A DNA stretch of 64,000 nt. Origin: Vibrio galatheae (GTDB lineage Bacteria > Pseudomonadota > Gammaproteobacteria > Enterobacterales > Vibrionaceae). Where the stretch lies: assembly GCF_000967545.1 (NCBI RefSeq), contig NZ_JXXV01000012.1, forward strand, positions 62,001 to 126,000. Reading direction: 5' to 3'. Position numbers and translations under genes: made by a program. The notes beneath the pieces are model-generated. The model was not told where the DNA came from. It saw only the letters and a list, made by a program, of their open reading frames with translations, and did no database searches. Shown piece after piece: positions 1 to 8,756 of this stretch (position 1 is its first letter; every line of letters starts with the position of its first letter).

Positions 1-33
1 TTGTTTTACAATTCATGGTTATAGTGCACAATC

Positions 34-990
34 ATGCGAAAAAATGTTCGCGTCATCACAGATGAACTCGAGAAAAAGCACTTCATTAGTAAGTTTTCAA
101 TCAATATAAGCCTCGAAGATATCGATAGACTAATGGACGGATGCTATGCTCGCAACTCGTTATTGGCGATGCGGAAAGATTGGAATTTATTTAGTCAATT
201 TTGTCGATTAAAAGGTGTTTGCCCTTTGCCTGCAGCGACAACCGCTGTGCGTCTATTTCTCGAAAAGGAATCGAAACAGCGCAAGTTTTCTACCATAAAA
301 CGCTACACTGTCACTATTGGTTTGGTTCATAAAACGCTTGGACTTAAGGACCCAACTTCTAACGTCGCTGTGCGGAACATTTTAGCCGCTCTGCGTATAG
401 AAAAGAGGTCTGATTCAGTATCAACAACCGCATTTTCCAAACAACATCTCATCGAGCTCACGCATCGCTTGTTGCCTTCGAAGAGTAAACGTGATGTCAG
501 GAACCTCGCTATATATCACCTGATGTTCGAGTGTATGCTTAAACGTTCTGAGTTACGTGATCTTAATTTTGAAGCACTCGATTTTAGCAATGACCGTTAC
601 TCTGTTTGGATCGGCTCTAACGAGTACATATTGACTAAAGAGTGCTCAAACATGCTTTCTCGTTGGATTGAAGCCAGAGGAACGCTTACTGGCCCATTGT
701 TCAATGCAATTGATAGATTTGGTAACTTAGGATCATTGCCGCTTGATGATTCGTCAATTTACCGTATTTTGCGGGATGCTAGCGATAAGCTCAACTTGGA
801 TGTTAAGTTCTCAGGTCAATCATTAAGAGTGGGTGCAGCCAACGAGTTGGCCTCTAAGGGAGTTAAAGTGAAAGATATTCAACATTTAGGTCGTTGGAAA
901 AGTGCCGCCATGCCCTACCAGTATGTAGGTAACAAAGCACAAGCAGCACTTGAGCGTATGATTTACAAAAGCTTTAAACCCTGGGACTAA
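34..990 (+). CDS. Tyrosine recombinase/integrase, divergent catalytic residues
   Basis: A 318-residue protein with the two-domain layout of phage-type integrases: an N-terminal SAM-like DNA-binding part (about 20-125) and a C-terminal catalytic part (about 135-315). The C-terminal motifs GQSLRVGAANELAS and HLGRWKS with a Tyr in PYQYVG match the box II and nucleophile regions. The residue at the Arg-I position reads Lys (MLKRSEL), followed by Arg, and the usual His of the HxxR box is Gln (QSLR). Arg-II, the Trp and the Tyr are kept. Such enzymes cut and rejoin DNA at specific sites. There is no IntI-specific insertion, so it is not an integron integrase. Its stop overlaps the stop of the convergent ddl gene. 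No att sites or phage genes are visible beside it. The family is clear; whether it is active is not. Confidence 0.85.
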   Translation: MRKNVRVITDELEKKHFISKFSINISLEDIDRLMDGCYARNSLLAMRKDWNLFSQFCRLKGVCPLPAATTAVRLFLEKESKQRKFSTIKRYTVTIGLVHKTLGLKDPTSNVAVRNILAALRIEKRSDSVSTTAFSKQHLIELTHRLLPSKSKRDVRNLAIYHLMFECMLKRSELRDLNFEALDFSNDRYSVWIGSNEYILTKECSNMLSRWIEARGTLTGPLFNAIDRFGNLGSLPLDDSSIYRILRDASDKLNLDVKFSGQSLRVGAANELASKGVKVKDIQHLGRWKSAAMPYQYVGNKAQAALERMIYKSFKPWD

Positions 991-1979
991 ATCGAGCTTT
1001 TCACGCAGTCAGCCAAAAACGCAGCAAATGAGTGACCATTATGTTCTAACATCTTAGGGAACATAGAAATCGGCGTCATTCCTGGGAATGTATTCACTTC
1101 GTTAAGGTAAATCTTGCCATCTGGCGTAAGGAAAAAGTCGATACGCGATAAATGACGCAAGCGCATTTGAGTAAACACTTTTTCAGAGCTAATACGGATA
1201 ATATCCAATTGTTCTTGAGTTAAGTTTGACGCTTCAACTTCTGTCGTCGAATGACTCGTCGCACTGTATTTCTCTTCATAGCTATAAAAGGCATCTTCTG
1301 GAGCAATGATCTCTCCTGGTTTGGTGATATAAAGCTCGCCCTCAAACTCGTATGCAGCTACTTCTAACTCGCGCGGCTTAACGGCCTGCTCTACCAAAAC
1401 TTGATCTGAATAGTGAAATGCATTGTCTAAGGCGGATTGCAGCTGCGACAAGTCCGTTACCTTGTAACATCCTACCGATGACCCCTGGCGAGCAGCTTTG
1501 ACAAACACAGCACCCCATTGAGTAAATACGGATTCGCTTTGTTGGTATGCTAACTTATCGTTGCTCGACAGAAAAATATAAGGTGTGTTAGGAATACCAA
1601 GTGCATCATACCAAAGCTTGGAGGTTATCTTGTTAAAGCTGTTTGTACTTGCTTCAGGGCCACAGCCAAGATATGGAATGCCAGACAACTCAAGCATTGA
1701 TTGAATATCGCCTGTTTCTCCTGGAAAGCCATGAATACAAGGTACAACAAAATCTAATTTGGTTGAGGTTGTATTGGTGTTTATCGTACCCGCATTAGTA
1801 TCTAAATATGCCAATTCACCATCATTGGTAAACCAGCCTTCTGCCTTCATCTCGACGCGAACAACATTAAACCCATGCGTCTTCTCTAACTGAGATTGAA
1901 GGAAGTCGGCGGACACGATAGAAACTTCGTGCTCAGATGAGCCACCACCACAAAGAAGAAGAATAGTTGTATTAATCAT
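987..1979 (-). CDS. ddl: D-alanine--D-alanine ligase
   Basis: This 330-residue cytoplasmic ATP-grasp enzyme joins two D-alanines for the peptidoglycan precursor. The N-terminus carries the family motif LLCGGGSSEHEVS. The centre has the ATP-grasp segment KAARQGSSVGCYKV, and the C-terminus has the metal-binding EVNTFPGMT followed by ISMFP. Length is normal, although Vibrio ddl genes in the dcw cluster encode a somewhat shorter DdlB type. This longer form is the lone copy known on Vibrio chromosome II. It stands alone, convergent with and overlapping the recombinase stop, and a terminator-like hairpin separates it from the next gene. Function is confident. Confidence 0.93.
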   Translation of the reverse strand: MINTTILLLCGGGSSEHEVSIVSADFLQSQLEKTHGFNVVRVEMKAEGWFTNDGELAYLDTNAGTINTNTTSTKLDFVVPCIHGFPGETGDIQSMLELSGIPYLGCGPEASTNSFNKITSKLWYDALGIPNTPYIFLSSNDKLAYQQSESVFTQWGAVFVKAARQGSSVGCYKVTDLSQLQSALDNAFHYSDQVLVEQAVKPRELEVAAYEFEGELYITKPGEIIAPEDAFYSYEEKYSATSHSTTEVEASNLTQEQLDIIRISSEKVFTQMRLRHLSRIDFFLTPDGKIYLNEVNTFPGMTPISMFPKMLEHNGHSFAAFLADCVKSSI

Positions 1980-2105
1980 TAAAAAATCTTTCCGTGAAAC
2001 AACAGAGATAATCTCAGTCCATGATAATAAAAACCTCTGTGAGTTACACGGTTTTACCTGACAAAAATCTGTAAAGTTATCTAAGTGAAGAAAATCTAGA
2101 CAATA

Positions 2106-2130
2106 AAAAAGGGGCTAACAGCCCCTTTTC
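2106..2130 (-). terminator. Rho-independent terminator after the SPOR gene
   Basis: GGGGC and GCCCC arms with a TAACA loop, flanked by A and T runs on both sides, lie directly after the stop of the SPOR lipoprotein gene read on the minus strand. Confidence 0.8.
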
Positions 2131-2135
2131 TAAAA

Positions 2136-2711
2136 TTAGTTTAATTTGTTCAGCGTCGGATACTGCGAGTTTTTGATTTCATCAATGCTCTTAACAAATG
2201 GCTTCAAAGATCGAAATTCAGTAGGCAGTTCTGAAATCGCTGCTTTTGCATCTGTACGTGTCGCGTAGTCACCATATAGCACTGTATACCATTTAGTGCC
2301 GTTAACGACTTTGTAGTTTTCCCAAATTGGCTGATTATCTTCGCGTGGTAGTTTACGTGCAAAATGATCGACTTTTGTCTGTGTGCCTACCGCAACTACC
2401 TGAATCGTAAAACCATAACGTGGATTCATGGCTTGTTGTTTCGCCGTTGGAGGAATAATTGCTACCGCTGGTTTTGGCTTGGCTTGCATGCTTGTCATCT
2501 GACTCTGCTGAGCTGGTGACACGTTAACAACCTTCGCTACGTTGTCTTCAGAGATACCGTTTGTTGTTCCTTGCTGTGTAACAACGGGTTGTTCAACCTT
2601 TGCTGTTTTGTAATCCTCACGATAACTTTCTGAGCTTACGTCCGTCACGTAGTCGCTCGAAACACACGCAGAAAGCACCACTGATAAGCCAACAATCGCT
2701 ATTTTTTTCAT
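2136..2711 (-). CDS. SPOR-domain lipoprotein
   Basis: A 191-residue protein that begins with a short hydrophobic signal ending in LSAC, a lipobox with Cys16, so it is probably a lipoprotein anchored in the outer membrane. Residues 20-95 are low-complexity and rich in Gln, Val and Pro, typical of a flexible linker. Residues about 100-170 (YGFTIQVVAVGTQTKVDHFARKL to KWYTVLYGDYATRTDAKAAI) match a SPOR domain, which binds denuded peptidoglycan strands at the division septum. It is monocistronic with its own terminator and faces the patZ gene across a shared promoter region. The specific partner is not known. Confidence 0.85.
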   Translation of the reverse strand: MKKIAIVGLSVVLSACVSSDYVTDVSSESYREDYKTAKVEQPVVTQQGTTNGISEDNVAKVVNVSPAQQSQMTSMQAKPKPAVAIIPPTAKQQAMNPRYGFTIQVVAVGTQTKVDHFARKLPREDNQPIWENYKVVNGTKWYTVLYGDYATRTDAKAAISELPTEFRSLKPFVKSIDEIKNSQYPTLNKLN

Positions 2712-2929
2712 GAATTATTCAAATGCCTTAACTAATAACTACTGTAAATCATGCCGTTAGATAGACTGAGAATCAACCCAACAATTTAATTATATATCAA
2801 TACTCTGTGACGCAAGGCACAAACTTAATCTGTACCTCAGTGATCAGATTAAAACTACACCAAAAATCGCAAGAATTTGCCAGTTTTGTTGGTTAGGATT
2901 GAACGAGTAAGCCCCTTGAGGAGCCATGT

Positions 2930-5611
2930 ATGAGCCATCTAACTCATCTTTTAAAACCGCAGTCTGTTGCTGTTGTCGGCGCATCCATCAAACCAATGCG
3001 CGCAGGCAACATTGTCATGAAAAATTTGCTCCATGGTGGGTTTGAAGGTGCCATCATGCCAGTCACACCTAACTATTCATCGGTTTGTGGCGTTCTTGCC
3101 TATCGTTCTATTGATGATTTACCTATTGTTCCCGATGTCGCCATCTTATGCACTCACGCAACGTACAATCAAACCCTGTTTGAACAACTTGCGGTAAAGC
3201 AGGTTAAGGCCGTCATCGTGTTGTCGGCGGACATGCATTTCGCCAATGATGATGGTGAAAGTATTCAGGCAGCATGTTTAGCCATTGCGAAAACCAATGG
3301 AATGCGTGTGCTTGGGCCAAATAGCCTTGGATTAGTTTTACCGTGGATGAATTTCAATGCGTCATTTTCTCCAGTCACTGCGACGAAAGGAAAAATTGCG
3401 TTTATCTCGCAATCAGCGGCTATGTGTACAACCATTCTCGATTGGGCAAATGACAAAAATATTGGGTTTTCTGCGTTTGTTTCGCTAGGTAATGCGCTTG
3501 ATATCGACTTTGCTGATCTGCTCGATCACTTGTCGAGAGACTCTCACACTGAAGCGATTTTGCTCTATGTTGATACCATCAAAGACGCGCGGCGATTTAT
3601 GTCTGCAGCACGAGCGGCCTCTCGAAATAGACGAATCCTTGTACTGAAAGGCGGACGTACTCATGCAGGTCGACTCGCGGCGCAAGCCCATACCGGAGGC
3701 GATAACACTCTTGACATCATCTATGATTCAGCAATTCGTCGAACTGGAATGCTGCGAGTAAACAATTCTCATGAGTTGTTTGCAGCGGTTGAAACGCTCA
3801 CCCATTCGGTTCCATTGCGCGGGGAAAGATTGGCGATTATTACCAATGGCGGCGGTCCAGCCATCATGGCAGTAGACACTCTGCTTGATCTTGGCGGGAA
3901 ACTGGCAAACTTATCCGATGAAACCATAGATAAACTGAGCGCCCTACTTCCTCCAAGTTGGAGTCATAACAACCCGATTGATATGGTTGGCGATGCCGAT
4001 GATGCGCGCTACGTAAAAACACTAAATGCACTGATGGATACAGACTGTGCGGATGCGATACTGATCATGCATAGCCCATCTGCCGTCGCACATTCTGAAC
4101 AAACGGCGAAAGCAATCGTTGCAGCAATTCAATCACATCCAAGACACAGGCGATTTAACATCCTCACAAACTGGTCTGGTGAACTTACTGCCAAACCCGC
4201 GCGTGATATCTTTACTCAGGCTGGGATACCCACTTACCGCACGCCTGAAAGTGCCGTAGTTGCATTCATGCACTTGGTGGAATACAGACGTAACCAGAAA
4301 CAACTGATGGAAACGCCAACCACGGCAGAACCAGTGTACATCGCAGAACTGAATGAAGCGAAAAAGTGGATTGAAGAGAAGTTGCTGGAAAAAGAAACAG
4401 TATCCTTGGATACCCATCAAATAGGCCCATTTTTACGTCACTTTAACTTTAAAGTTTTACCTACATGGATTGCTTCTGATTCAAGCGAAGCGGTCCACGT
4501 TGCGGAGCAAATTGGTTATCCTGTCGCGGTAAAACTTCGCTCACCCGACATCGCTCATAAGTCTGATGTACAAGGTGTCATGCTCAATTTACGTAACAGT
4601 AATGAGGTAGCAAGTGCTTCCGAAGCGATACTGGACCGCACTAAACTCTCGTACCCATCGGCAAATATTCATGGTTTGCTCGTTCAAGGGATGGCTAAAC
4701 TTGCTGGCGGCGAAGAGATCCGAATTAAAGTCAAAACAGACGAAACCTTTGGCCCTGTTATTCTTATCGGGCAAGGGGGATCTGAATGGGATGAGTCGAT
4801 TGACGCAGCATCGGCTTTACCACCGCTTAACATGGCACTGGCAAGATACCTAATCGTTCGTGCAATAAAAAGCGGTAAAATTCGACTGCAGAAATTACCG
4901 GAACCTATGGATATACAAGGCCTATCTGAACTACTGGTAAGAGTATCGCAAATGGTGGTCGATTGCCCTCAAGTTCATGAGCTGGATATTCATCCAGTAC
5001 TGGCGAATGGCGCAGACTTTACCATCCTCGATGCCGACCTTGTCTTGAAGCAATATCAAGGAGATGCTCAACAGCGATTGGCTATTCGTCCTTATCCGGT
5101 TGAATACGAGCAGTTCGTTACCTTGAAAGATGGCGAGGAAATACTTTTGAGGCCGATTCTGCCTGAAGACGAACCACACCACGCAGATTTTATTCATAAC
5201 GTATCGAAAGAGGACTTGTACAAACGCTTTTTCACCGATGTCGGCGAGTTTAATCATGAAGCACTAGCGAATTTGACCCAGATTGATTATGACCGAGAAA
5301 TGGCCTTTGTTGCTGTGAGTCAAACTCGTCCAGGAAACCCAATTATCGGCGTGTCACGCGCACTAATTAACCCAGACAATACGGATGCTGAATTTGCGAT
5401 TCTGATTCGTTCAGACCTAAAAGGAAATGGGCTTGGTAAGCTTTTGATGAACAAGATCATTGAGTATTGCCAGCACAAAGGCACCAAGCAAATGTCTGGT
5501 ATGACAATGCCAACCAACCGTGGAATGCTGATGCTTGCACAGAAGCTCGGTTTTAACCTCGACATCCAATTTGAAGATGGCGTCGCTGATATGGTGCTAG
5601 CGCTGAATTAA
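2930..5611 (+). CDS. patZ: Bifunctional acyl-CoA synthetase-like/GNAT protein acetyltransferase
   Basis: At 893 residues this matches the length of the lysine acetyltransferase PatZ/Pat (YfiQ) of enterics, which acetylates acetyl-CoA synthetase and other proteins with acetyl-CoA. Domain order: CoA-binding Rossmann (1-130), succinyl-CoA-ligase-like (150-460), ATP-grasp (490-700), and a C-terminal GNAT domain (725-893) with the acetyl-CoA loop RSDLKGNGLG. The segment AHTGGD around residue 253 keeps a His where E. coli PatZ, as I remember it, has Gln; this is the phospho-histidine site of active NDP-forming acyl-CoA synthetases. The start has a GAGGAG ribosome site. It stands alone and ends at a strong inverted repeat. 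Confidence 0.9.
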   Translation: MSHLTHLLKPQSVAVVGASIKPMRAGNIVMKNLLHGGFEGAIMPVTPNYSSVCGVLAYRSIDDLPIVPDVAILCTHATYNQTLFEQLAVKQVKAVIVLSADMHFANDDGESIQAACLAIAKTNGMRVLGPNSLGLVLPWMNFNASFSPVTATKGKIAFISQSAAMCTTILDWANDKNIGFSAFVSLGNALDIDFADLLDHLSRDSHTEAILLYVDTIKDARRFMSAARAASRNRRILVLKGGRTHAGRLAAQAHTGGDNTLDIIYDSAIRRTGMLRVNNSHELFAAVETLTHSVPLRGERLAIITNGGGPAIMAVDTLLDLGGKLANLSDETIDKLSALLPPSWSHNNPIDMVGDADDARYVKTLNALMDTDCADAILIMHSPSAVAHSEQTAKAIVAAIQSHPRHRRFNILTNWSGELTAKPARDIFTQAGIPTYRTPESAVVAFMHLVEYRRNQKQLMETPTTAEPVYIAELNEAKKWIEEKLLEKETVSLDTHQIGPFLRHFNFKVLPTWIASDSSEAVHVAEQIGYPVAVKLRSPDIAHKSDVQGVMLNLRNSNEVASASEAILDRTKLSYPSANIHGLLVQGMAKLAGGEEIRIKVKTDETFGPVILIGQGGSEWDESIDAASALPPLNMALARYLIVRAIKSGKIRLQKLPEPMDIQGLSELLVRVSQMVVDCPQVHELDIHPVLANGADFTILDADLVLKQYQGDAQQRLAIRPYPVEYEQFVTLKDGEEILLRPILPEDEPHHADFIHNVSKEDLYKRFFTDVGEFNHEALANLTQIDYDREMAFVAVSQTRPGNPIIGVSRALINPDNTDAEFAILIRSDLKGNGLGKLLMNKIIEYCQHKGTKQMSGMTMPTNRGMLMLAQKLGFNLDIQFEDGVADMVLALN

Positions 5612-5619
5612 GTTGAACA

Positions 5620-5660
5620 ATAGCTAAAGATCCGTTTGATCGGCTCGGATCTTTAGCTAT
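5620..5660. repeat. Perfect 15-bp inverted repeat after patZ
   Basis: ATAGCTAAAGATCCG and its exact complement are separated by 11 bases, starting 9 bases after the patZ stop. There is no T run after it, so it is not a classical terminator, but a stem this stable can still end or protect the patZ transcript. Confidence 0.6.
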
Positions 5661-5785
5661 GTGATTGAAATACAGTAGATGGGATCCGCGCTAGTCCGTT
5701 GTTAGGCAAGTACAATATTGCGCCCTCTGCCAATAGAACGTATTATCAATCGTTAAATAGCGATGGGAAGTTGAGTGAGATTAGA

Positions 5786-6127
5786 ATGACAAAATGGTGC
5801 AACAGTGCAAACGCGCAGGCCTTTAAGTCTTCAGCAATTGAATTAGAAGTAGAAAAACAGTTTTCTGCTCAGGCGAAAGCCCTCTCTCACCCTGCCCGGG
5901 TTAGAATCGTAAAAATATTGCTCAATCTCGAAAAATTAGATGGTTGCCTCAATAGCAATTTAGTTTCCGAGTTGGGTCTGGCCCAATCGACTGTATCTGA
6001 ACACTTACGAATTCTGAAACAAGCCGGATTTATTACGGCGGAATCAATCCCGCCGAAAGTGTGTTACCGCGTCAACAAAAGTGAAATTGAAAAGTTTTCA
6101 CAGCGTTACGCGCTGATATTCAGTTAG
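5786..6127 (+). CDS. ArsR-family winged-helix regulator
   Basis: This 113-residue DNA-binding protein carries the ArsR winged helix: KALSHPARVRIVKILL (helix 1), LVSELGLAQSTVSEHLRILKQAGFI (helix-turn-helix) and the wing around SIPPKVCYRVN. ArsR proteins bind operators as dimers and release them when metal or another ligand binds. Cysteines at LDGC and KVCY are present but do not form the CxC motif of arsenic or cadmium sensors, so the signal is unknown. A longer frame could begin at TTG 5699, but ATG 5786 gives the usual family length. No resistance gene adjoins it. Confidence 0.8.
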   Translation: MTKWCNSANAQAFKSSAIELEVEKQFSAQAKALSHPARVRIVKILLNLEKLDGCLNSNLVSELGLAQSTVSEHLRILKQAGFITAESIPPKVCYRVNKSEIEKFSQRYALIFS

Positions 6128-6194
6128 CTGATTAGTCTAGATAAAACTAGACATATGGGCAGTGTTCGTTTGTAGCCTGTATTTGAAAAAGTTG

Positions 6195-6590
6195 CTAGCG
6201 ATCGGCTGGGTGGTTAACGCCATCATTAGTGACAACGTCACCCAAATCAAACGGATTGACCCCTTCCAGACAGCCGACGTTAAATCCATACTCATCCGGT
6301 GCGGATCGTCTTTGGTGATGGGTGTAAATACCACAGTTCGAACAAAAATAATGCTTAGCTGTGTTGGTATTAAATTGGTAGAGCTTCAAATGTTCCGCGC
6401 CCTGTAAAATGCGGATGCCTTCTAGTGTCACCGAAGCCACAATGGCCCCTTTACGGCGACAAATAGAGCAATCGCAGCGTCTTGGCTTTTCTATTCCGTT
6501 GGGCAGATCCAGCTCGAATACTACCGCTCCACAATGGCAACTCCCTTTGTGCTTGGGCAAAATTGGCGTATTCCCTACTCGCTTAATCAT
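6195..6590 (-). CDS. GFA-family zinc-binding protein
   Basis: A 131-residue cytoplasmic protein of the GFA family, named after glutathione-dependent formaldehyde-activating enzyme although most members have no proven activity. The zinc ligands are visible in order: GSCHCGAV near residue 18, RCDCSICRRKG near 40, and FCSNCGIYTHH near 83. Length is normal for a single-domain member. The stop of the upstream MscS-type gene lies 9 bases before its start, so the two are probably co-transcribed, but this gives no clear functional link. Confidence 0.85.
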   Translation of the reverse strand: MIKRVGNTPILPKHKGSCHCGAVVFELDLPNGIEKPRRCDCSICRRKGAIVASVTLEGIRILQGAEHLKLYQFNTNTAKHYFCSNCGIYTHHQRRSAPDEYGFNVGCLEGVNPFDLGDVVTNDGVNHPADR

Positions 6591-6599
6591 CTCTACTCC

Positions 6600-7469
6600 T
6601 TAAATTTCTTCATTCGACACTGACTTCTGCCTATCCGCTGGAAAGCGTTCTTCGTACAATTGCATAAAATCAGCTCGAATTAAGTGCTCTAAATGTGTCG
6701 CTTTGTCGGTTGGGCAGAACAGCATGAAATGAACGTTCTGCTCTCCGGTTGCCCCACTAGTTATGTGTATGTGTGGCTCCGCACCAGGCAAATCGACTCC
6801 AGCATGCTTCTCGATGACAGTATTGTATCTTGTGGCAACTTCGTGGAAGTAATGCGTATGAACATCGATTTTTTCCAACATAAGTGGTATCAAGGGATAG
6901 AGGTTAACAAACTCAGGAACAACAATATTAAAGTCATGATAAACATAACGTTTCATGAAGTTTAGGTTTTTAACCGGAAAGGTGAAAAACATACTATTGG
7001 GCAGTGTGGCCGTTTTACCTGTGTAGTGATACTGACCATGGTGAAGGTCAATTTCTTGAATCACGGTTGCCATCATGTTGTGCTCAATCACCTCGCCACA
7101 TATCTTACCCACTTCTATCCAGTCACCGATTCGAAAAGAACGCGAGCTTGCACGCTGGATGGAACCAGTGAAACAGAGGATGATTTCTTTCGATGCCACA
7201 ACGATTGCCACAGCAATCGCTGTAACAGACAACGCAAACTCATTGATTTCGGCCTGCCAAAGAACAAACAGCAGTAATAAGGTGAAAATGAAAGTGCCAT
7301 TTTTTGTCCGTGACATCCAATTCCTTTGCTTTTCTGATACAAAAGCAACATCACCACGAATAGTCGATAAAATGGCTCTGCGAATAAGATATATCAGCGC
7401 TACGATCAGTGCTGTAAACACGAATTTATGAGTTAGAAGAAAATCGATTACGGCTTGTACTTTCTCCAC
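6600..7469 (-). CDS. MscS-family mechanosensitive channel
   Basis: A 289-residue inner-membrane protein with three hydrophobic segments (about 12-35, 57-77 and 78-105) followed by the MscS beta and C-terminal domains. The third segment, SVTAIAVAIVVASKEII, is the pore-lining type, and RSFRIGDWIEV starts the beta domain, as in small MscS channels. These channels open under membrane tension to release solutes after osmotic downshock. Residues 180-270 form a cytoplasmic part rich in His. It leads a likely two-gene unit with the GFA gene. The match to a specific E. coli paralogue such as YbdG or YnaI is not resolved. Confidence 0.88.
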   Translation of the reverse strand: MEKVQAVIDFLLTHKFVFTALIVALIYLIRRAILSTIRGDVAFVSEKQRNWMSRTKNGTFIFTLLLLFVLWQAEINEFALSVTAIAVAIVVASKEIILCFTGSIQRASSRSFRIGDWIEVGKICGEVIEHNMMATVIQEIDLHHGQYHYTGKTATLPNSMFFTFPVKNLNFMKRYVYHDFNIVVPEFVNLYPLIPLMLEKIDVHTHYFHEVATRYNTVIEKHAGVDLPGAEPHIHITSGATGEQNVHFMLFCPTDKATHLEHLIRADFMQLYEERFPADRQKSVSNEEI

Positions 7470-7530
7470 GCTCCGCTCCTAATAGGGTTATTGAATGCTC
7501 GATGCCAACCAGCCGGCATCGTTATAAAAC

Positions 7531-7599
7531 TTAATGATAATATTCTTCAATATCATCAGTTAGCGTAACTTCCCACACATCTAAGACAAGATCTAGCAT
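7531..7599 (-). other. Intergenic palindrome and possible 22-codon frame upstream of mscS
   Basis: Ten-base arms TGATAATATT and AATATCATCA (one mismatch) flank a CTTC spacer at 7535-7558 and could be an operator. A 22-codon frame on the minus strand (ATG 7597-7599, stop 7531-7533) overlaps it but has no convincing ribosome site. I cannot tell whether it is translated. Confidence 0.25.
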
Positions 7600-7645
7600 C
7601 TCAACTAAATCTTGTCGGCTCGGTTAAAAATCTTGGTCGAATTAG

Positions 7646-8113
7646 CTATCTATAACGTGCGGAGGTGATAAATTCACCGAATGTTTCACACCAGATGATC
7701 ACGGTATTGTACTCATCGGTAGGAAAATTCTGAGGTAGATCAATGGAGAATCGGTCGAAGCTTTTTACTTCACCGATTTGCACCATTGAGAGTTTTTTCG
7801 CGTTGAATTCTGACTCAGTTTCGACAAACGCGGGAGAAAAATAGAGTTTGTAATCGGGCCCCGGAGCTAGTTCGCCAACAAAAGCGATTTTATCAACACT
7901 GATTGATACAGAACCTTCCCCCCAATGAAGAAAGTCGCTGCCTTTACGATCTTTTTGAAAGCTAGCAGTGTAAATAGCTCGATTAGTCACGCTTTGCACA
8001 TCTTCCATGCTCGGTGCTATCGGCTGGGTAAGAATGGGTAACGCGTAAATACCAAGTGCGAAACCCATTCCTACACATAAAGTATGCGTCAGCAGTAAAA
8101 AGATCCTTTTCAT
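7646..8113 (-). CDS. DM13-domain protein, probably secreted or membrane-anchored
   Basis: The gene encodes 155 residues from the ATG at 8113, which puts the hydrophobic signal at the very start (MKRIFLLLTHTLCVGMGFAL). A start four codons upstream is also open. The mature part carries a DM13 domain: HWGEGSVSIS, APGPDYKLYFSP, FVETESEFNAKKL and the C-terminal YNTVIIWCETFGEFITSARYR. DM13 domains are predicted to take part in redox or electron-transfer reactions through the conserved Cys. It stands alone between mscS and the decayed pepT. The substrate is unknown. Confidence 0.8.
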   Translation of the reverse strand: MKRIFLLLTHTLCVGMGFALGIYALPILTQPIAPSMEDVQSVTNRAIYTASFQKDRKGSDFLHWGEGSVSISVDKIAFVGELAPGPDYKLYFSPAFVETESEFNAKKLSMVQIGEVKSFDRFSIDLPQNFPTDEYNTVIIWCETFGEFITSARYR

Positions 8114-8188
8114 CCCGATATCCACGTGTAATCACTCTACGGATAAATGTATATGAATTTCAAAGAAATAACAGGTAAAGGTTTTACT

Positions 8189-8690
8189 TTAGCGATAATT
8201 TAATGCGGTTTTTTCTGCCAGCCTCACAATCACATTGACGGTCTGTTCCATGCCTTCGATAGAGATAAACTCGTGGATCCCATGAAAGTTATAACCCGCA
8301 GTAAATATATTTGGACATGGTAGTCCCATGAACGACAGTCTTGCTCCATCTGTACCGCCACGGATGGGTTTTACTTGAGGTTCTACATTGCAATCGATCA
8401 TCGCTTGCTTAGCTAACTCAATCACGTGTGGATAAGGTTCGACTTGTTCACGCATATTGAAATAGCTGTCGGTGAGTTTAAGCTCAACTCTCCCTTGCTT
8501 TAACGTTGAATTAAGCTGCTAAACTTTCTCTATCATAAATTGCGTTTGCAAGCCCGAGTTGTTCTAGTTCTTGTTTTAGAAATTGTGCGAACGTAATTTG
8601 CCCTTCGCTGCTTGGGCAATCAAGATTTGACGGGTTTGATTGAGTGTTGAAAGACACATAGCGTAAAAAACGTTGTACTAATTCATTCAT
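8189..8690 (-). pseudogene. pepT: Peptidase T, internally deleted
   Basis: Only the two ends of the tripeptidase PepT remain. The first 50 or so codons (from ATG 8690: MNELVQRFLRYVSFNTQSN to ...IYDRESLAA then TAA) match the N-terminus. From about 8524 the frame shifts and continues as the C-terminus ([26 protein letters not shown], then [19 protein letters not shown] and HGIHEF). By comparison with E. coli PepT (about 408 residues) some 260 codons, including most of the zinc-binding catalytic core, are missing. The product cannot be active. Both halves are still well conserved, so the deletion looks recent. Confidence 0.9.
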
Positions 8691-8756
8691 AGCGATAACT
8701 CTTATTATTCTGTTTCTAAACAATAATCTGACAACATATCCTACTATTTTCCACAC

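Noticed and set aside
34-990. Integron integrase to explain the attC-like site
   Set aside because: The protein lacks the IntI-specific patch and its catalytic residues deviate; it is 10 kb away.
5695-5710. Integron core heptamer GTTAGGC before the arsR gene
   Set aside because: The seven-base pattern is expected dozens of times in 64 kb and no paired arms surround it.
8511-8756. An independent 81-residue gene
   Set aside because: Its last 57 codons are the N-terminus of peptidase T, cut by a deletion; the upstream codons are not part of the family.
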